DNA from: Chloroflexota bacterium
Lineage (GTDB): Bacteria > Chloroflexota > Dehalococcoidia > SHYB01
DNA: 64,000 nt
Reading direction: 5' to 3'
Assembly: GCA_016875535.1 (NCBI GenBank)
Contig: VGPF01000005.1
Location: 1 to 64,000, forward strand
The translations under genes were made by a program, and so were the position numbers. Shown one piece after another: positions 48,915 through 56,456 of this stretch (the first letter of the stretch is position 1; each line of letters starts with the position of its first letter). Below the pieces are notes generated by a model. The model was given only the letters and a program-made list of their open reading frames with translations. It made no database searches and had not been told where the DNA came from.

Positions 48915-49833
48915 ACTCCTCTTCCTCAAAACCCTGGTCTTCGCCGTGGGATGGCTTCCATCAGTCATCGGCTACCCCATCGCTCTCGCCTTCGGCCAGA
49001 TCATGTACTGCTTCGGAGGGAAGAGCCGCCGCCTGGTCCGCGCCAACATGCGCCGCGCCCTTGGCCCCGCAGCGAGCGCCTCCCAGGTGGAGCGCGCCAC
49101 CCGGCAGGCCTTTTGCTCCCTCACCGCCTACTACTATGACCTCGTCCGCATGCCGCGAACAAGCCCCGCCAAGCTCAACAAGCGCATCGTTTTAGAAGGC
49201 CTTCCCCATCTGGAGCAGGCCCTGCGGGAGGGTAAAGGAGTCGTGCTTGCCTCGGCGCATCTGGGGGTGCCGGACCTTGCCGCCCAACTCTCCCTTGCCC
49301 GCGGCGTCCCCCTCACCTTGATCGTAGAGCAGCTACAGCCGCCGCGCCTGCACGATTGGTTCACCCACAAACGCTCCATCCAGGGCCTTGCCATTGAAAC
49401 GGCCACGTCCAGCGGCTTGCGCGCCGCCTTTCGCGCGCTGCAAAAAGGCGAAGCCGTCGCCGTCACCATAGATCGGGCTATCCAGGGCAACGGCATCGTC
49501 ACCCCCCTCTTTGGAGAGCCCTCCCTGCTCCCCACCGGCGCGGCAGAGATGGCGCTACGAACGGGAGCCACCCTGCTCCCTGCCTACACCCTTCGCCGTG
49601 GGAGAAAGCGCTACAAGATCATCATAGAAGCCCCCATCGCCACGATGGCTGACGGCAAGCCGAAGGAGGCCCAAGCGGTCATAGCGGAGCTTGTGCCTTC
49701 CCTGGAGCGGCATATCCGCTCCCAGCCCGGCCAGTGGATGGCCTTTCACCCAATCTGGCTCTCTGACCTCCCTGAGAGGCCAGCGGCGATGCAACAGCAA
49801 CCCGCCACGGAGAGCTTGAACGGCAAGCCTTGA
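48907..49833 (+). CDS. Lysophospholipid/lipid A-type acyltransferase, PatA-like
   Basis: The 308-residue protein belongs to the LpxL/HtrB acyltransferase family: a hydrophobic N-terminal helix (KTLVFAVGWLPSVIGYPIALAFG), the HxxxxD motif in ASAHLGVPDLAAQLSLARG (His about 118, Asp about 123), and VAVTIDRAIQGNGIVTPLFGEPSLLPTGAAEMALRTGATLLPAYTLR (about 188-235). In a monoderm-like genome, and directly followed by a PimA-like glycosyltransferase and a CDP-alcohol phosphatidyltransferase, the likeliest role is acylation of a phosphatidylinositol mannoside (PatA role). Lipid A synthesis is the alternative but has no support here. The start overlaps truB. Confidence 0.85.
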   Translation: MDKLLFLKTLVFAVGWLPSVIGYPIALAFGQIMYCFGGKSRRLVRANMRRALGPAASASQVERATRQAFCSLTAYYYDLVRMPRTSPAKLNKRIVLEGLPHLEQALREGKGVVLASAHLGVPDLAAQLSLARGVPLTLIVEQLQPPRLHDWFTHKRSIQGLAIETATSSGLRAAFRALQKGEAVAVTIDRAIQGNGIVTPLFGEPSLLPTGAAEMALRTGATLLPAYTLRRGRKRYKIIIEAPIATMADGKPKEAQAVIAELVPSLERHIRSQPGQWMAFHPIWLSDLPERPAAMQQQPATESLNGKP

Positions 49834-49858
49834 ATCTTTCCTCACGGTAGTCCATAGT
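49830..49858 (+). promoter_or_regulatory. Internal promoter before the PimA-like gene
   Basis: TTGAAT (49830-49835), which overlaps the acyltransferase stop, a 17-base spacer and CATAGT (49853-49858) lie just before ATG 49871. The leader would be about 6 bases without a ribosome site, so this may be a nearly leaderless start. The -10 match is modest. Confidence 0.35.
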
Positions 49859-49870
49859 TATCGAGTCCAT

Positions 49871-51016
49871 ATGAAAATCGCGCTCGTCTCTCCGTACGAC
49901 TGGGCTTATCCCGGCGGCGTGAAGAACCACATCCGCTCCCTCTCCGATGAACTCCAGCGGATGGGCCACCGCACGACCATCGTTTCGCCGTCCTCTAAGC
50001 CTGCGCGGGAGTTGGCCACGCCCAACCTTGTCACCATCGGCAAGCCGATTCCCCTCCCTATCGCCGGCTCCATCGCCCGCCCTACCTTCTCTCTCCATCG
50101 CGGGCCCCAGGTGAGGGCGCTTCTGGAAGAGGAAGAGTTCGATGTTGTCCATCTGCACGAGCCCCTCGTCTCCGCTCTGACGATCTCCTTCCTCCGCAAC
50201 TCTCATACCTTGAACGTCGGCACGTTCCACGCCTATGTTCCCCGCAGCAGGGGCTATCGCTCCGCCAAGCCCCTCATGAAACGCTGGTTCCGAAACCTTC
50301 ACGGGAAGATCGCTGTCTCCCAAGCCGCCGCCGACCTTATCGGCAAGTACTTCCCCGGGTACTACAACATCATCCCTAACGGCATCAACCTCGATCATTT
50401 CCGGCCGGACGTTCAGCCCATCGAAAGCTATATGGATGGAAAGCTCAACATCGTCTTTGTCGGCCGGATGGAGAAGCGCAAAGGCCTCCGGTACCTCATC
50501 TCGGCCTACGGGCGTCTCAAGTGGGAGTACCCTCAGATCCGCCTCATCATCATCGGCCCCGGCAAGCTCGATCCCGCCTCTGAGCGCGTCCTTGGCGAGC
50601 GTGTGCTAGACGACATCGAAATCGTCGGCGGCGTTGACTATGCCGAGCTGCCGCGCTACTACCGCACCGCTGATATTTTCATCTCCCCCGCCACCGGCGG
50701 TGAAAGCTTTGGCATCGTCCTCCTGGAAGCAATGGCGACCGAGCGTCCCATCATCGCCTCCAACATCCCAGGCTATGCCGGCGTTATGCAGCACGGCGTT
50801 CAAGGCCTGCTGGTGGAGCCTCAGGATGACCAAGCGCTGGCCGCCGCCATCGTGGAACTGATGCAGAATCCTGACCAGCGCCGCGCTATGGGAGCTCGGG
50901 GACGCCTCCATGCGCAAGCCTACGGCTGGCCAAAGGTCGCACGCCAGGTCTACAACTATTACGAACGCCTCCTCGATGAGCGTGGCGCGCTCGATAGGAT
51001 CGAAAAGAAGCCATGA
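49871..51016 (+). CDS. GT4 glycosyltransferase, phosphatidyl-myo-inositol mannosyltransferase (PimA)-like
   Basis: The 381-residue GT-B protein resembles mycobacterial PimA, which moves mannose from GDP-mannose to phosphatidylinositol at the membrane. Shared features are KIALVSPYDWAYPGGVKNHIRSLSDELQRMGH (about 2-33), GKPIPLPIAGSIARPTF, FDVVHLHEPLVSALTISFL and GTFHAYVPRS. The donor-binding C-terminal half has IVFVGRMEKRKGLRYLISAY (about 195-214), IIIGPGKL, and the EX7E motif GGESFGIVLLEAMATERPIIA (about 276-296). It lies between a PatA-like acyltransferase and a phosphatidylinositol synthase-like gene, which strengthens the call. Sugar specificity is inferred. Confidence 0.83.
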   Translation: MKIALVSPYDWAYPGGVKNHIRSLSDELQRMGHRTTIVSPSSKPARELATPNLVTIGKPIPLPIAGSIARPTFSLHRGPQVRALLEEEEFDVVHLHEPLVSALTISFLRNSHTLNVGTFHAYVPRSRGYRSAKPLMKRWFRNLHGKIAVSQAAADLIGKYFPGYYNIIPNGINLDHFRPDVQPIESYMDGKLNIVFVGRMEKRKGLRYLISAYGRLKWEYPQIRLIIIGPGKLDPASERVLGERVLDDIEIVGGVDYAELPRYYRTADIFISPATGGESFGIVLLEAMATERPIIASNIPGYAGVMQHGVQGLLVEPQDDQALAAAIVELMQNPDQRRAMGARGRLHAQAYGWPKVARQVYNYYERLLDERGALDRIEKKP

Positions 51017-51627
51017 CCGCCGCACAAACGACGCTCTTCGAGCGCCTTCGCGGGCGGAGCCGCGCGATGCTCTCCGGCATCATTGACCCCATAGTCGGCA
51101 TGCTGGATCGCATGGGCGTCACCCCGAATCAGATCACGATCCTGGGCTTGCTGGCCAGCATCGGCGCGGGCGCGCTTCTCTGGGCGGATCACCTGGTCTG
51201 GGGCGGCATCCTGATTCTGGCCGGCAGCGCCATTGACCTGCTGGATGGCGCCCTCGCCCGCCGCACCAACCGCGCCACAAAGCTTGGCGCATTCCTGGAC
51301 TCCAACCTGGATCGCGTCTCGGAAGCGGCCATCTTCTTCGGCCTATTGGCCCACTTCCTGGGTACAGGCGAACATGAAGAGGCGATGCTCACCGTCGCGG
51401 TGCTGATCTGGACCTCCATGGTCAGCTACGTCAAAGCCCGCGCCGAAGGGTTGGACTATCCCTGCACCAGCGGCATCGTCACCAGGCCGGAGCGCATCAT
51501 CCTCATCGGCATCGGCCTCATCTCCGGCTTCATGACGGCCTTCCTTTACATCACGGCCATCCTCAGCTTCGTGACTGCCTGCCAGCGCTTCCTGGAAGTC
51601 TGGCGTCAGGGAGAGCGCAAAGCCTAG
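51013..51627 (+). CDS. CDP-alcohol phosphatidyltransferase, probable phosphatidylinositol(-phosphate) synthase
   Basis: The 204-residue membrane protein carries the full signature D-x2-D-G-x2-A-R-x8-G-x3-D-x3-D in IDLLDGALARRTNRATKLGAFLDSNLDR (about 75-101). There are about five to six hydrophobic helices. In the family this motif binds CDP-diacylglycerol and the metal ion. Adjacent PimA- and PatA-like genes point to inositol(-phosphate) as acceptor; phosphatidylglycerophosphate synthase is the main alternative. Its ATG overlaps the PimA-like stop in ATGA. The gene ends in CTAG shared with a convergent SDR. Confidence 0.83.
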   Translation: MTAAQTTLFERLRGRSRAMLSGIIDPIVGMLDRMGVTPNQITILGLLASIGAGALLWADHLVWGGILILAGSAIDLLDGALARRTNRATKLGAFLDSNLDRVSEAAIFFGLLAHFLGTGEHEEAMLTVAVLIWTSMVSYVKARAEGLDYPCTSGIVTRPERIILIGIGLISGFMTAFLYITAILSFVTACQRFLEVWRQGERKA

Positions 51628-52463
51628 GGCCTGGGAGCCTCCACTCGCACCTCCGGCGCATACTTGTTCGTTTGCCCCATGAGGGGAAACTTCGCCGTTG
51701 CCGCCCCGTCCACGATGAGCGTCTGCCCTGAGATGGCGCTTGAAAGCGGCGAGAGGAGAAACAAGATGCCAGCCGCGATCTCGTCCGGCTGGCAGACGCG
51801 CCCAATGGGGATGTTTCCCTTCGCCCGCTCGTCCATGTCCATGGCGCTGCCTGCCATCGCCCGCGGCGTCTTCACCGATCCCGGAGCAAGGGCGTTCGCC
51901 CGGATGCCGTAGGCCGACCACTCGATCGCCATGGAGCGCGTCAGCGCCATCAGCCCGGCCTTCGCCGCGCCGTACGGCGCATGGTAGGGCGCGCTCGCGA
52001 TCCCGCTGACCGAGGCGACGCTGACCATCGTTCCCCTGATCTGCCGTTCGATCATGTGCTTGGCCACCGCCTGGCAGATGAGGAAGACATAGCGCAGGTT
52101 CAGGCTAATGACGTCGTCGAACTCCCGCTCTCCGTAGTCTTCCAGCCTGCCCCATTGCCCAGGCTGCATGCCGCCCGCCACGTTTGCGAGGCAATGCACG
52201 CCGCCGTAGCGCTGCACCGCTTGCGCGATGATGCGATCAACTTCGCTCTTCTTCCGAAGGTCGGCCTGGATGCCCAAGCACTCGCCGCCCATCGCGCGGA
52301 GCCTGCGTTCCGTGTCCTGCACGCGCTCGGCGGCGATGTCCACCGCGACCACCTTCGCCCCCGCCTCTGCAAGGGCGAGCGATGTCGCCGTGCCGATCCC
52401 TTCACCGCCCGCGCCGGAAACGATGGCCGTCTTGCCTCTAAGGCTCAATCGTTCGAGAATCAT
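51624..52463 (-). CDS. Short-chain dehydrogenase/reductase, paralog 1
   Basis: The 279-residue protein is a classical SDR: cofactor loop AIVSGAGGEGIGTATSLALAEAGAKVVAVDI (about 13-43), NVAGGMQPGQWG, the Ser of SVASVSGIASAPYHAPYGAAKAGLMALTRSMAIEW with the Tyr-x3-Lys pair (about 157-161), and a C-terminal SGQTLIVDGAATAKF. The ATG at 52463 has AGGAGG seven bases upstream. It is followed by a closely similar paralog on the same strand, upstream at 53423, which points to tandem duplication. The cofactor is probably NAD (Asp at the end of strand 2, VAVDI). Substrate unknown; the neighbouring MaoC gene may act in the same acyl-CoA pathway. Confidence 0.88.
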   Translation of the reverse strand: MILERLSLRGKTAIVSGAGGEGIGTATSLALAEAGAKVVAVDIAAERVQDTERRLRAMGGECLGIQADLRKKSEVDRIIAQAVQRYGGVHCLANVAGGMQPGQWGRLEDYGEREFDDVISLNLRYVFLICQAVAKHMIERQIRGTMVSVASVSGIASAPYHAPYGAAKAGLMALTRSMAIEWSAYGIRANALAPGSVKTPRAMAGSAMDMDERAKGNIPIGRVCQPDEIAAGILFLLSPLSSAISGQTLIVDGAATAKFPLMGQTNKYAPEVRVEAPRP

Positions 52464-52580
52464 GCCGCCTCCTTTGGAAACCATCTGGAGGGCGGCAGTC
52501 TACGACCCACGACTGCGGCGCGTCAAGGAAATGGCGAAGAGTCCCGCTCAGCCTTACGCGGACTGTTCACAGCCCGACGA

Positions 52581-53423
52581 TTACGGGCGCGGCGCTTCGC
52601 GGATGTTCGATCGTGAGGCGTGCTTGTCGTTGGGGCCGCCAAAGGCGAACTTGGAGGTCGCGCCGCCATCCACCACCAGCGTATGCCCTGATATAGCACT
52701 CGCCAGCGGCGAAAGGAGGAAGAGCAGACCTGCCGCGATCTCGTCCGGCTCGCACGCCCGTCCGATGGGAATGGTCGTCTTGGCGCGCGTATCCATGTCC
52801 ACCGTGTTGCCGGCTACCGCGCGCGGCGTCTTCACCGCTCCAGGCGCAAGGGCGTTCACCCGGATCCCGTAAACCCCCCACTCCACTGCCATGGACTTGG
52901 TGATCGCGATAAGACCGGCCTTCGCCGCGCCGTAGGGGGCGTGATAGGCCGCGCCGCCCACGCCGCTCACTGAGGCCACGCTGGCCATGGTGCCGGGGAT
53001 CGCCTTTTCGATCATGTGCTTCGCCACAGCCTGGTTCATCATGTAGATGTACTTCAGATTCATGGCCACCACATGGTCGAACTTGTCCTCGGGGAAGTTC
53101 TCCAGCTCGCCGCGCTCATCGGGCCGCATGCCGCCCGCGACGTTCGCCACACAGTGGATCGCGCCGAACTTCTTCACCCCTTGGGCCACGGCGTTCTGGA
53201 TGTCGCTCCGCTTCGTCAGGTCCGCGATCACGCCCAAGCACTCGCGCCCCAGGGCCTTCACTCGCTGTTCCGTATCCTGCAGCCGGTCCTGAAAGATGTC
53301 CACCGCCACGATGTTCGCTCCGGCCTCCGCCAGGGCGAGGCACGTTGTCGTGCCGATGCCGCCGCCTCCGGCTCCAGAGACGATCGCCGTCTTCCCCTTG
53401 AGCGTCAGTCGTTCGAGAATCAT
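52581..53423 (-). CDS. Short-chain dehydrogenase/reductase, paralog 2
   Basis: The 280-residue SDR shares most of its sequence with the gene at 51624, including MILERLxLxGKTAIVSGAGG and SVASVSGxxxAxYHAPYGAAKAGL; both have the same YGAAK active site and SGxTLxVDG near the end. The cofactor loop here is SGAGGGGIGTTTCLALAEAG with VAVDI after it. It has its own AAGGAG ribosome site and is transcribed divergently from MaoC. It is 117 bases upstream of paralog 1; both are likely in one transcript. The C-terminal tail (FGGPNDKHASRSNIREAPRP) differs. Confidence 0.88.
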   Translation of the reverse strand: MILERLTLKGKTAIVSGAGGGGIGTTTCLALAEAGANIVAVDIFQDRLQDTEQRVKALGRECLGVIADLTKRSDIQNAVAQGVKKFGAIHCVANVAGGMRPDERGELENFPEDKFDHVVAMNLKYIYMMNQAVAKHMIEKAIPGTMASVASVSGVGGAAYHAPYGAAKAGLIAITKSMAVEWGVYGIRVNALAPGAVKTPRAVAGNTVDMDTRAKTTIPIGRACEPDEIAAGLLFLLSPLASAISGHTLVVDGGATSKFAFGGPNDKHASRSNIREAPRP

Positions 53424-53515
53424 TGCGGTCTCCTTGATAATGCCTCAGGCTTGCGGTTGGATGAGTCTACGGAACACAATGGGCCGAGTCAAGAAATCTG
53501 GCCCTGGAGGCCCGC

Positions 53516-54001
53516 ATGGAACACGATGAGCGCACTCTTTTCGAGCGCTACCTTGAAGAGCTTGAGCCGGGCGACCGCTTTGTCCATTGGCCCGGGCGCA
53601 CCATGACGGAATGGCAAAATGACTTCTTCAGCCTCGCGACAATGAATCACCAGCCGCTCCACATAGATAGGGCGTATTCCGCAGCGTCACAGCACGGCCA
53701 GCGGCTGGTCAACGGCCTGCTGGTGCTCAGCACAGCCGTCGGCATGAGCATCCCCAACCTCAGCGGCGCCGTCATCGCCAATCTGGCATACGAACGCGTG
53801 GCCCATCACGCCCCCGTCTTCATCGGCGATACTATCTACGCCGAGACGGTCGTGCTGGATATCCGCCCCTCCCGTAGCAAGCCGGATAGGGGCATCGTCC
53901 ACGTTGAGACGCGCGTCACCAACCAGAACCAGGAGCTGGTGCTGACCTATGAGCGACGCTTCATGCTGCCGCGCAGGCCCTCGCGGAGTACAATCGGATA
54001 A
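53516..54001 (+). CDS. MaoC-like (R)-hydratase/dehydratase
   Basis: The 161-residue hot-dog-fold protein has the hydratase-2 motif: FFSLATMNHQPLHIDRAYSAASQHGQRLVNGLLVLSTAVGM (about 38-78), in which the N-x2-P-x-H pattern is the MaoC active-site loop. It is followed by NLAYERVAHHAPVFIGDTIYAETVVLD. This group includes enoyl-CoA hydratases and mesaconyl-CoA hydratases. ATG 53516 has a GGAGG site. It is divergent from the SDR paralogs and 20 bases upstream of the Kdp-like sensor kinase, with which it may be co-transcribed by position only. Confidence 0.88.
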   Translation: MEHDERTLFERYLEELEPGDRFVHWPGRTMTEWQNDFFSLATMNHQPLHIDRAYSAASQHGQRLVNGLLVLSTAVGMSIPNLSGAVIANLAYERVAHHAPVFIGDTIYAETVVLDIRPSRSKPDRGIVHVETRVTNQNQELVLTYERRFMLPRRPSRSTIG

Positions 54002-54021
54002 GCGCACTTCAAGGCAGCAGC

Positions 54022-55752
54022 GTGGTCAGACTCGAACAACTCGATAAAGTCGCCAGGAAGATATGGGTCGGCTACCCGGGAGCAGTGGCGACTGTCGCCG
54101 TCACCAGCCTCCTCGTCGCCTTCGCGAAAAGCCGCCTGGGCATTCCGAATATCGAGGTCATCTACCTCGTCGGCGTCATCGTCGCCGCTGTCGCCTTCGG
54201 CAGCGGCCCGGCCGTCCTCGCCGCCCTCCTCTCCATCTTCACCTTCGATTCCTTCTTCTCTGAAAACGAGCCTGTCCTCTTCGAGTTCGGCGGCGATGAC
54301 TGGACAGCCCTGATGATCTTCCTCCTCACGGCCCTCGTCACGGGCCAACTCGCCGCCCGCCAGCGCAGCAAGGCCCAGGAGGCCAAGGAGCGCGAGCGCG
54401 AAGCCTCCCTGCTCTACGACCTCGTCCGCCTCATGAGCGAATACGACCTCCGCGAGACCCTGCAGATCATGGCGGAGCGCCTGCACACCGAGCTCCAGCT
54501 CGGCGCTGTCCTCATCGAAATCTCGGCTGGGGACGAGCAGAGCGCCACGGCGCAGGTCGGCGATCCGGAATCCCTGGAGATGGCCCATTCGGCCGACCGC
54601 ACGCCCGTGGACATCCTTGCGGAGGGCCCGGCGCCCACCGGAGGGCAGCGCGGGCTCCCGGGCACATGGATACCCGTCGTCCTTCAGCCGGCCCAAGTCT
54701 TCAGCCGCAAGCTCGTGCAGGACTGGATACCCTCAGTCCCCATTCCGGCCACCACCATCCGCCGCACTGTCATCTTCTCCCGTCTCCCGGCGGTGCCCGT
54801 GCCCATCCCCATCCTCCGCCCCTTTATCCGAAAGACCGTCAACCGGCTCAGCGTTGTGCCGGTGCGCGTCCACGGACAGCCTGCGGGCGTTCTGGTTCTG
54901 GTGCTCCGTCCGGACGCGCCAGGCCTCACCGAGCCGGATGCGCGCCTTCTCTCAGCCATAGCCAAACAGCTTGGCTTGGGCATAGAGCGCCAGCGGCTCC
55001 AGAAAGAGGCCACGGAGGTGGAAATCCTCCGCCGCGCCGACGACCTCAAAACCGCCCTCATCAACGCCGTCTCCCACGATCTGCGCACCCCCCTAGCCTC
55101 CATCATGACCTCCGCAGGCAGCATGCGCCAAGCCGATGTCCGTTGGTCAGACCAGGAGCTGGCGGACTTTGCAGAGGCGATCGAAGAAGAGGCAAAGCGC
55201 CTCAACCGCATCGTCCAAAACCTCCTAGACCTCTCCCGCATCGAAGGCGGCATCCTCCGTCCGGACAAGACGCCCACCTCGGTCCGGGCGGCCGTTGATG
55301 CCGTGGTGGAACGCCTCCAGAGCGCCGCGGCCGACCATCGCATCACCACTGCGATCCCGGACAATCTCCCGCTGGTCCCTTTGGATCCGGTGGAGATTGA
55401 TCAAGTCCTCACGAATCTCATCGAGAACGCCGTCAAATACACGCCGCCCGGCACCGTGATTACCATCTCCGCGAGGGTGGCCGATGGACAGGTCGCCATC
55501 CAGGTGGCCGATAACGGCCCCGGCATAGCGCCGGCCTCCCTCCCCCGCGTCTTCGAGGCCTTCTACCGGGATCCGGAGCAGGGCAAAAAGACCGGCGGCA
55601 GCGGCCTCGGCCTAGCCGTCGTCAAAGGCCTGGTGGAGGCCCACGGCGGGACCATCAAGGCGGAGAACAGGCCGGAAGGCGGCGCACGTTTCGTCTTTAC
55701 CCTTCCATTAGGCGAGCATAAGGGCTCGCTCCGGCAGGTAAGGCCGGTGTGA
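54022..55752 (+). CDS. KdpD C-terminal half: DUF4118 membrane domain, GAF-like region and histidine kinase
   Basis: The 576-residue protein matches the C-terminal half of KdpD. It has four short membrane helices of DUF4118 (about 16-110, starting VGYPGAVATVAVTSLLVAFAK), a GAF-like region (about 130-325), the HisKA phosphoacceptor LINAVSHDLRTPLASIMTSAG (His about 353), and the HATPase with VLTNLIENAVKYTPPG, VADNGPGIAP and GGSGLGLAVVKGLVEAHGG. The N-terminal KdpD sensor/Walker and USP modules are missing here but are coded separately at 60906. It starts at GTG and ends next to a receiver gene. It should sense potassium status or turgor and control kdpFABC. Confidence 0.9.
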   Translation: MVRLEQLDKVARKIWVGYPGAVATVAVTSLLVAFAKSRLGIPNIEVIYLVGVIVAAVAFGSGPAVLAALLSIFTFDSFFSENEPVLFEFGGDDWTALMIFLLTALVTGQLAARQRSKAQEAKEREREASLLYDLVRLMSEYDLRETLQIMAERLHTELQLGAVLIEISAGDEQSATAQVGDPESLEMAHSADRTPVDILAEGPAPTGGQRGLPGTWIPVVLQPAQVFSRKLVQDWIPSVPIPATTIRRTVIFSRLPAVPVPIPILRPFIRKTVNRLSVVPVRVHGQPAGVLVLVLRPDAPGLTEPDARLLSAIAKQLGLGIERQRLQKEATEVEILRRADDLKTALINAVSHDLRTPLASIMTSAGSMRQADVRWSDQELADFAEAIEEEAKRLNRIVQNLLDLSRIEGGILRPDKTPTSVRAAVDAVVERLQSAAADHRITTAIPDNLPLVPLDPVEIDQVLTNLIENAVKYTPPGTVITISARVADGQVAIQVADNGPGIAPASLPRVFEAFYRDPEQGKKTGGSGLGLAVVKGLVEAHGGTIKAENRPEGGARFVFTLPLGEHKGSLRQVRPV

Positions 55753-55847
55753 CACATCCAGCACCAGTTGACAGACATCCGTTAGCACTCGAAGATAGTG
55801 GGCGACTTCGTGAATCAAGGCTGGTCGCAATCGCGCGGGAGCAGGTC

Positions 55848-56222
55848 ATGTACCGCCGCATCCTGATTGTGGAAGACGAGCCGATCCTACGGCGGCTCAT
55901 CGTTCGGAATCTCACCGGCAGAGGCCACGAAGTGCATGAGGCCGCAACAGCCGCCGAGGCCCGCGCTTCCCTAAACAGAGCCCTTCCTGATCTGATGCTG
56001 CTCGATGTCAGTCTCCCGGACGGCAGCGGCCTCGATGTCCTCCGGGACCTCCAGCAACAAGGGAGGTCCGTTCCTACCATCGTCGTCTCCGCTGTGCGCA
56101 TCCCGAGAACACGATTGGAGGAGTTGAAGCCGATCGCCTACCTGCCCAAGCCTTTCCCCCTTGAAGCGCTCCTCCGCCTCGTCGCCGGTGATAGCGACCC
56201 GGCGCGCAGCACACCGGCATAA
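55848..56222 (+). CDS. Receiver-only response regulator (KdpE-position)
   Basis: The 124-residue protein is a CheY-like receiver: MYRRILIVEDEPILRRLIVRNLTGRGHEV with the acidic pair, phosphoacceptor Asp in LPDLMLLDVSLPDGSGLDVL (about 54), Thr/Ser region IVVSAV and the Lys of YLPKPF (about 103). There is no winged-helix output domain, whereas KdpE normally has about 225 residues. It lies directly behind the kinase. A GGAG site precedes ATG 55848; a GTG at 55749 overlapping the kinase stop would add 33 residues. It may be a phosphate-transfer intermediate or act through protein contact; no DNA-binding regulator for kdp is visible nearby. Confidence 0.85.
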   Translation: MYRRILIVEDEPILRRLIVRNLTGRGHEVHEAATAAEARASLNRALPDLMLLDVSLPDGSGLDVLRDLQQQGRSVPTIVVSAVRIPRTRLEELKPIAYLPKPFPLEALLRLVAGDSDPARSTPA

Positions 56223-56261
56223 CAACGCTATGCGCTACCGCATCACAAGGGTGCCCGCTCC

Positions 56262-56357
56262 TTGAGCGACCTCATCGCTGTCCTCTTCTTCGCCGCGCTC
56301 TTCGCCTCGGTGCTCATCCCCCTACTCCTCTTCCTCCGCGCATCGGGAGACTCCTGA
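56262..56357 (+). CDS. Small hydrophobic peptide preceding kdpF
   Basis: A 31-residue frame starting at TTG: MSDLIAVLFFAALFASVLIPLLLFLRASGDS, given as two halves MSDLIAVLFFAALFA and SVLIPLLLFLRASGDS. It is a single predicted membrane helix with short polar ends. Its stop overlaps the kdpF ATG in TGATG, so it would be coupled to kdpF. No clear ribosome site precedes the TTG. It may be an extra KdpF-like subunit or a chance frame; the coupling and helix support a real peptide. Confidence 0.45.
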   Translation: MSDLIAVLFFAALFASVLIPLLLFLRASGDS

Positions 56358-56446
56358 TGGCCGCCGATCACATCGCCTTCCTCCTCATCGGCATCGTGCT
56401 TATCATCTATCTCATCGTGGTCCTCGTGAAACCCGAATGGTTCTAG
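56357..56446 (+). CDS. kdpF: KdpF, small subunit of the potassium-transporting ATPase
   Basis: A 29-residue single-helix peptide: MAADHIAFLLIGIVLIIYL then IVVLVKPEWF. The C-terminal K-P-E-W/K-F is the KdpF hallmark, and E. coli KdpF is also 29 residues. KdpF stabilises the KdpFABC complex in the membrane. It overlaps the preceding small frame and lies 10 bases before kdpA. It is too short to be found by most gene callers. Confidence 0.85.
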   Translation: MAADHIAFLLIGIVLIIYLIVVLVKPEWF

Positions 56447-56456
56447 CGGTGCTGCG

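Noticed and set aside
56230-56265. An 11-codon frame MRYRITRVPAP before the small kdp peptide
   Set aside because: Very short and no helix or family; probably chance, though its stop overlaps the next TTG.
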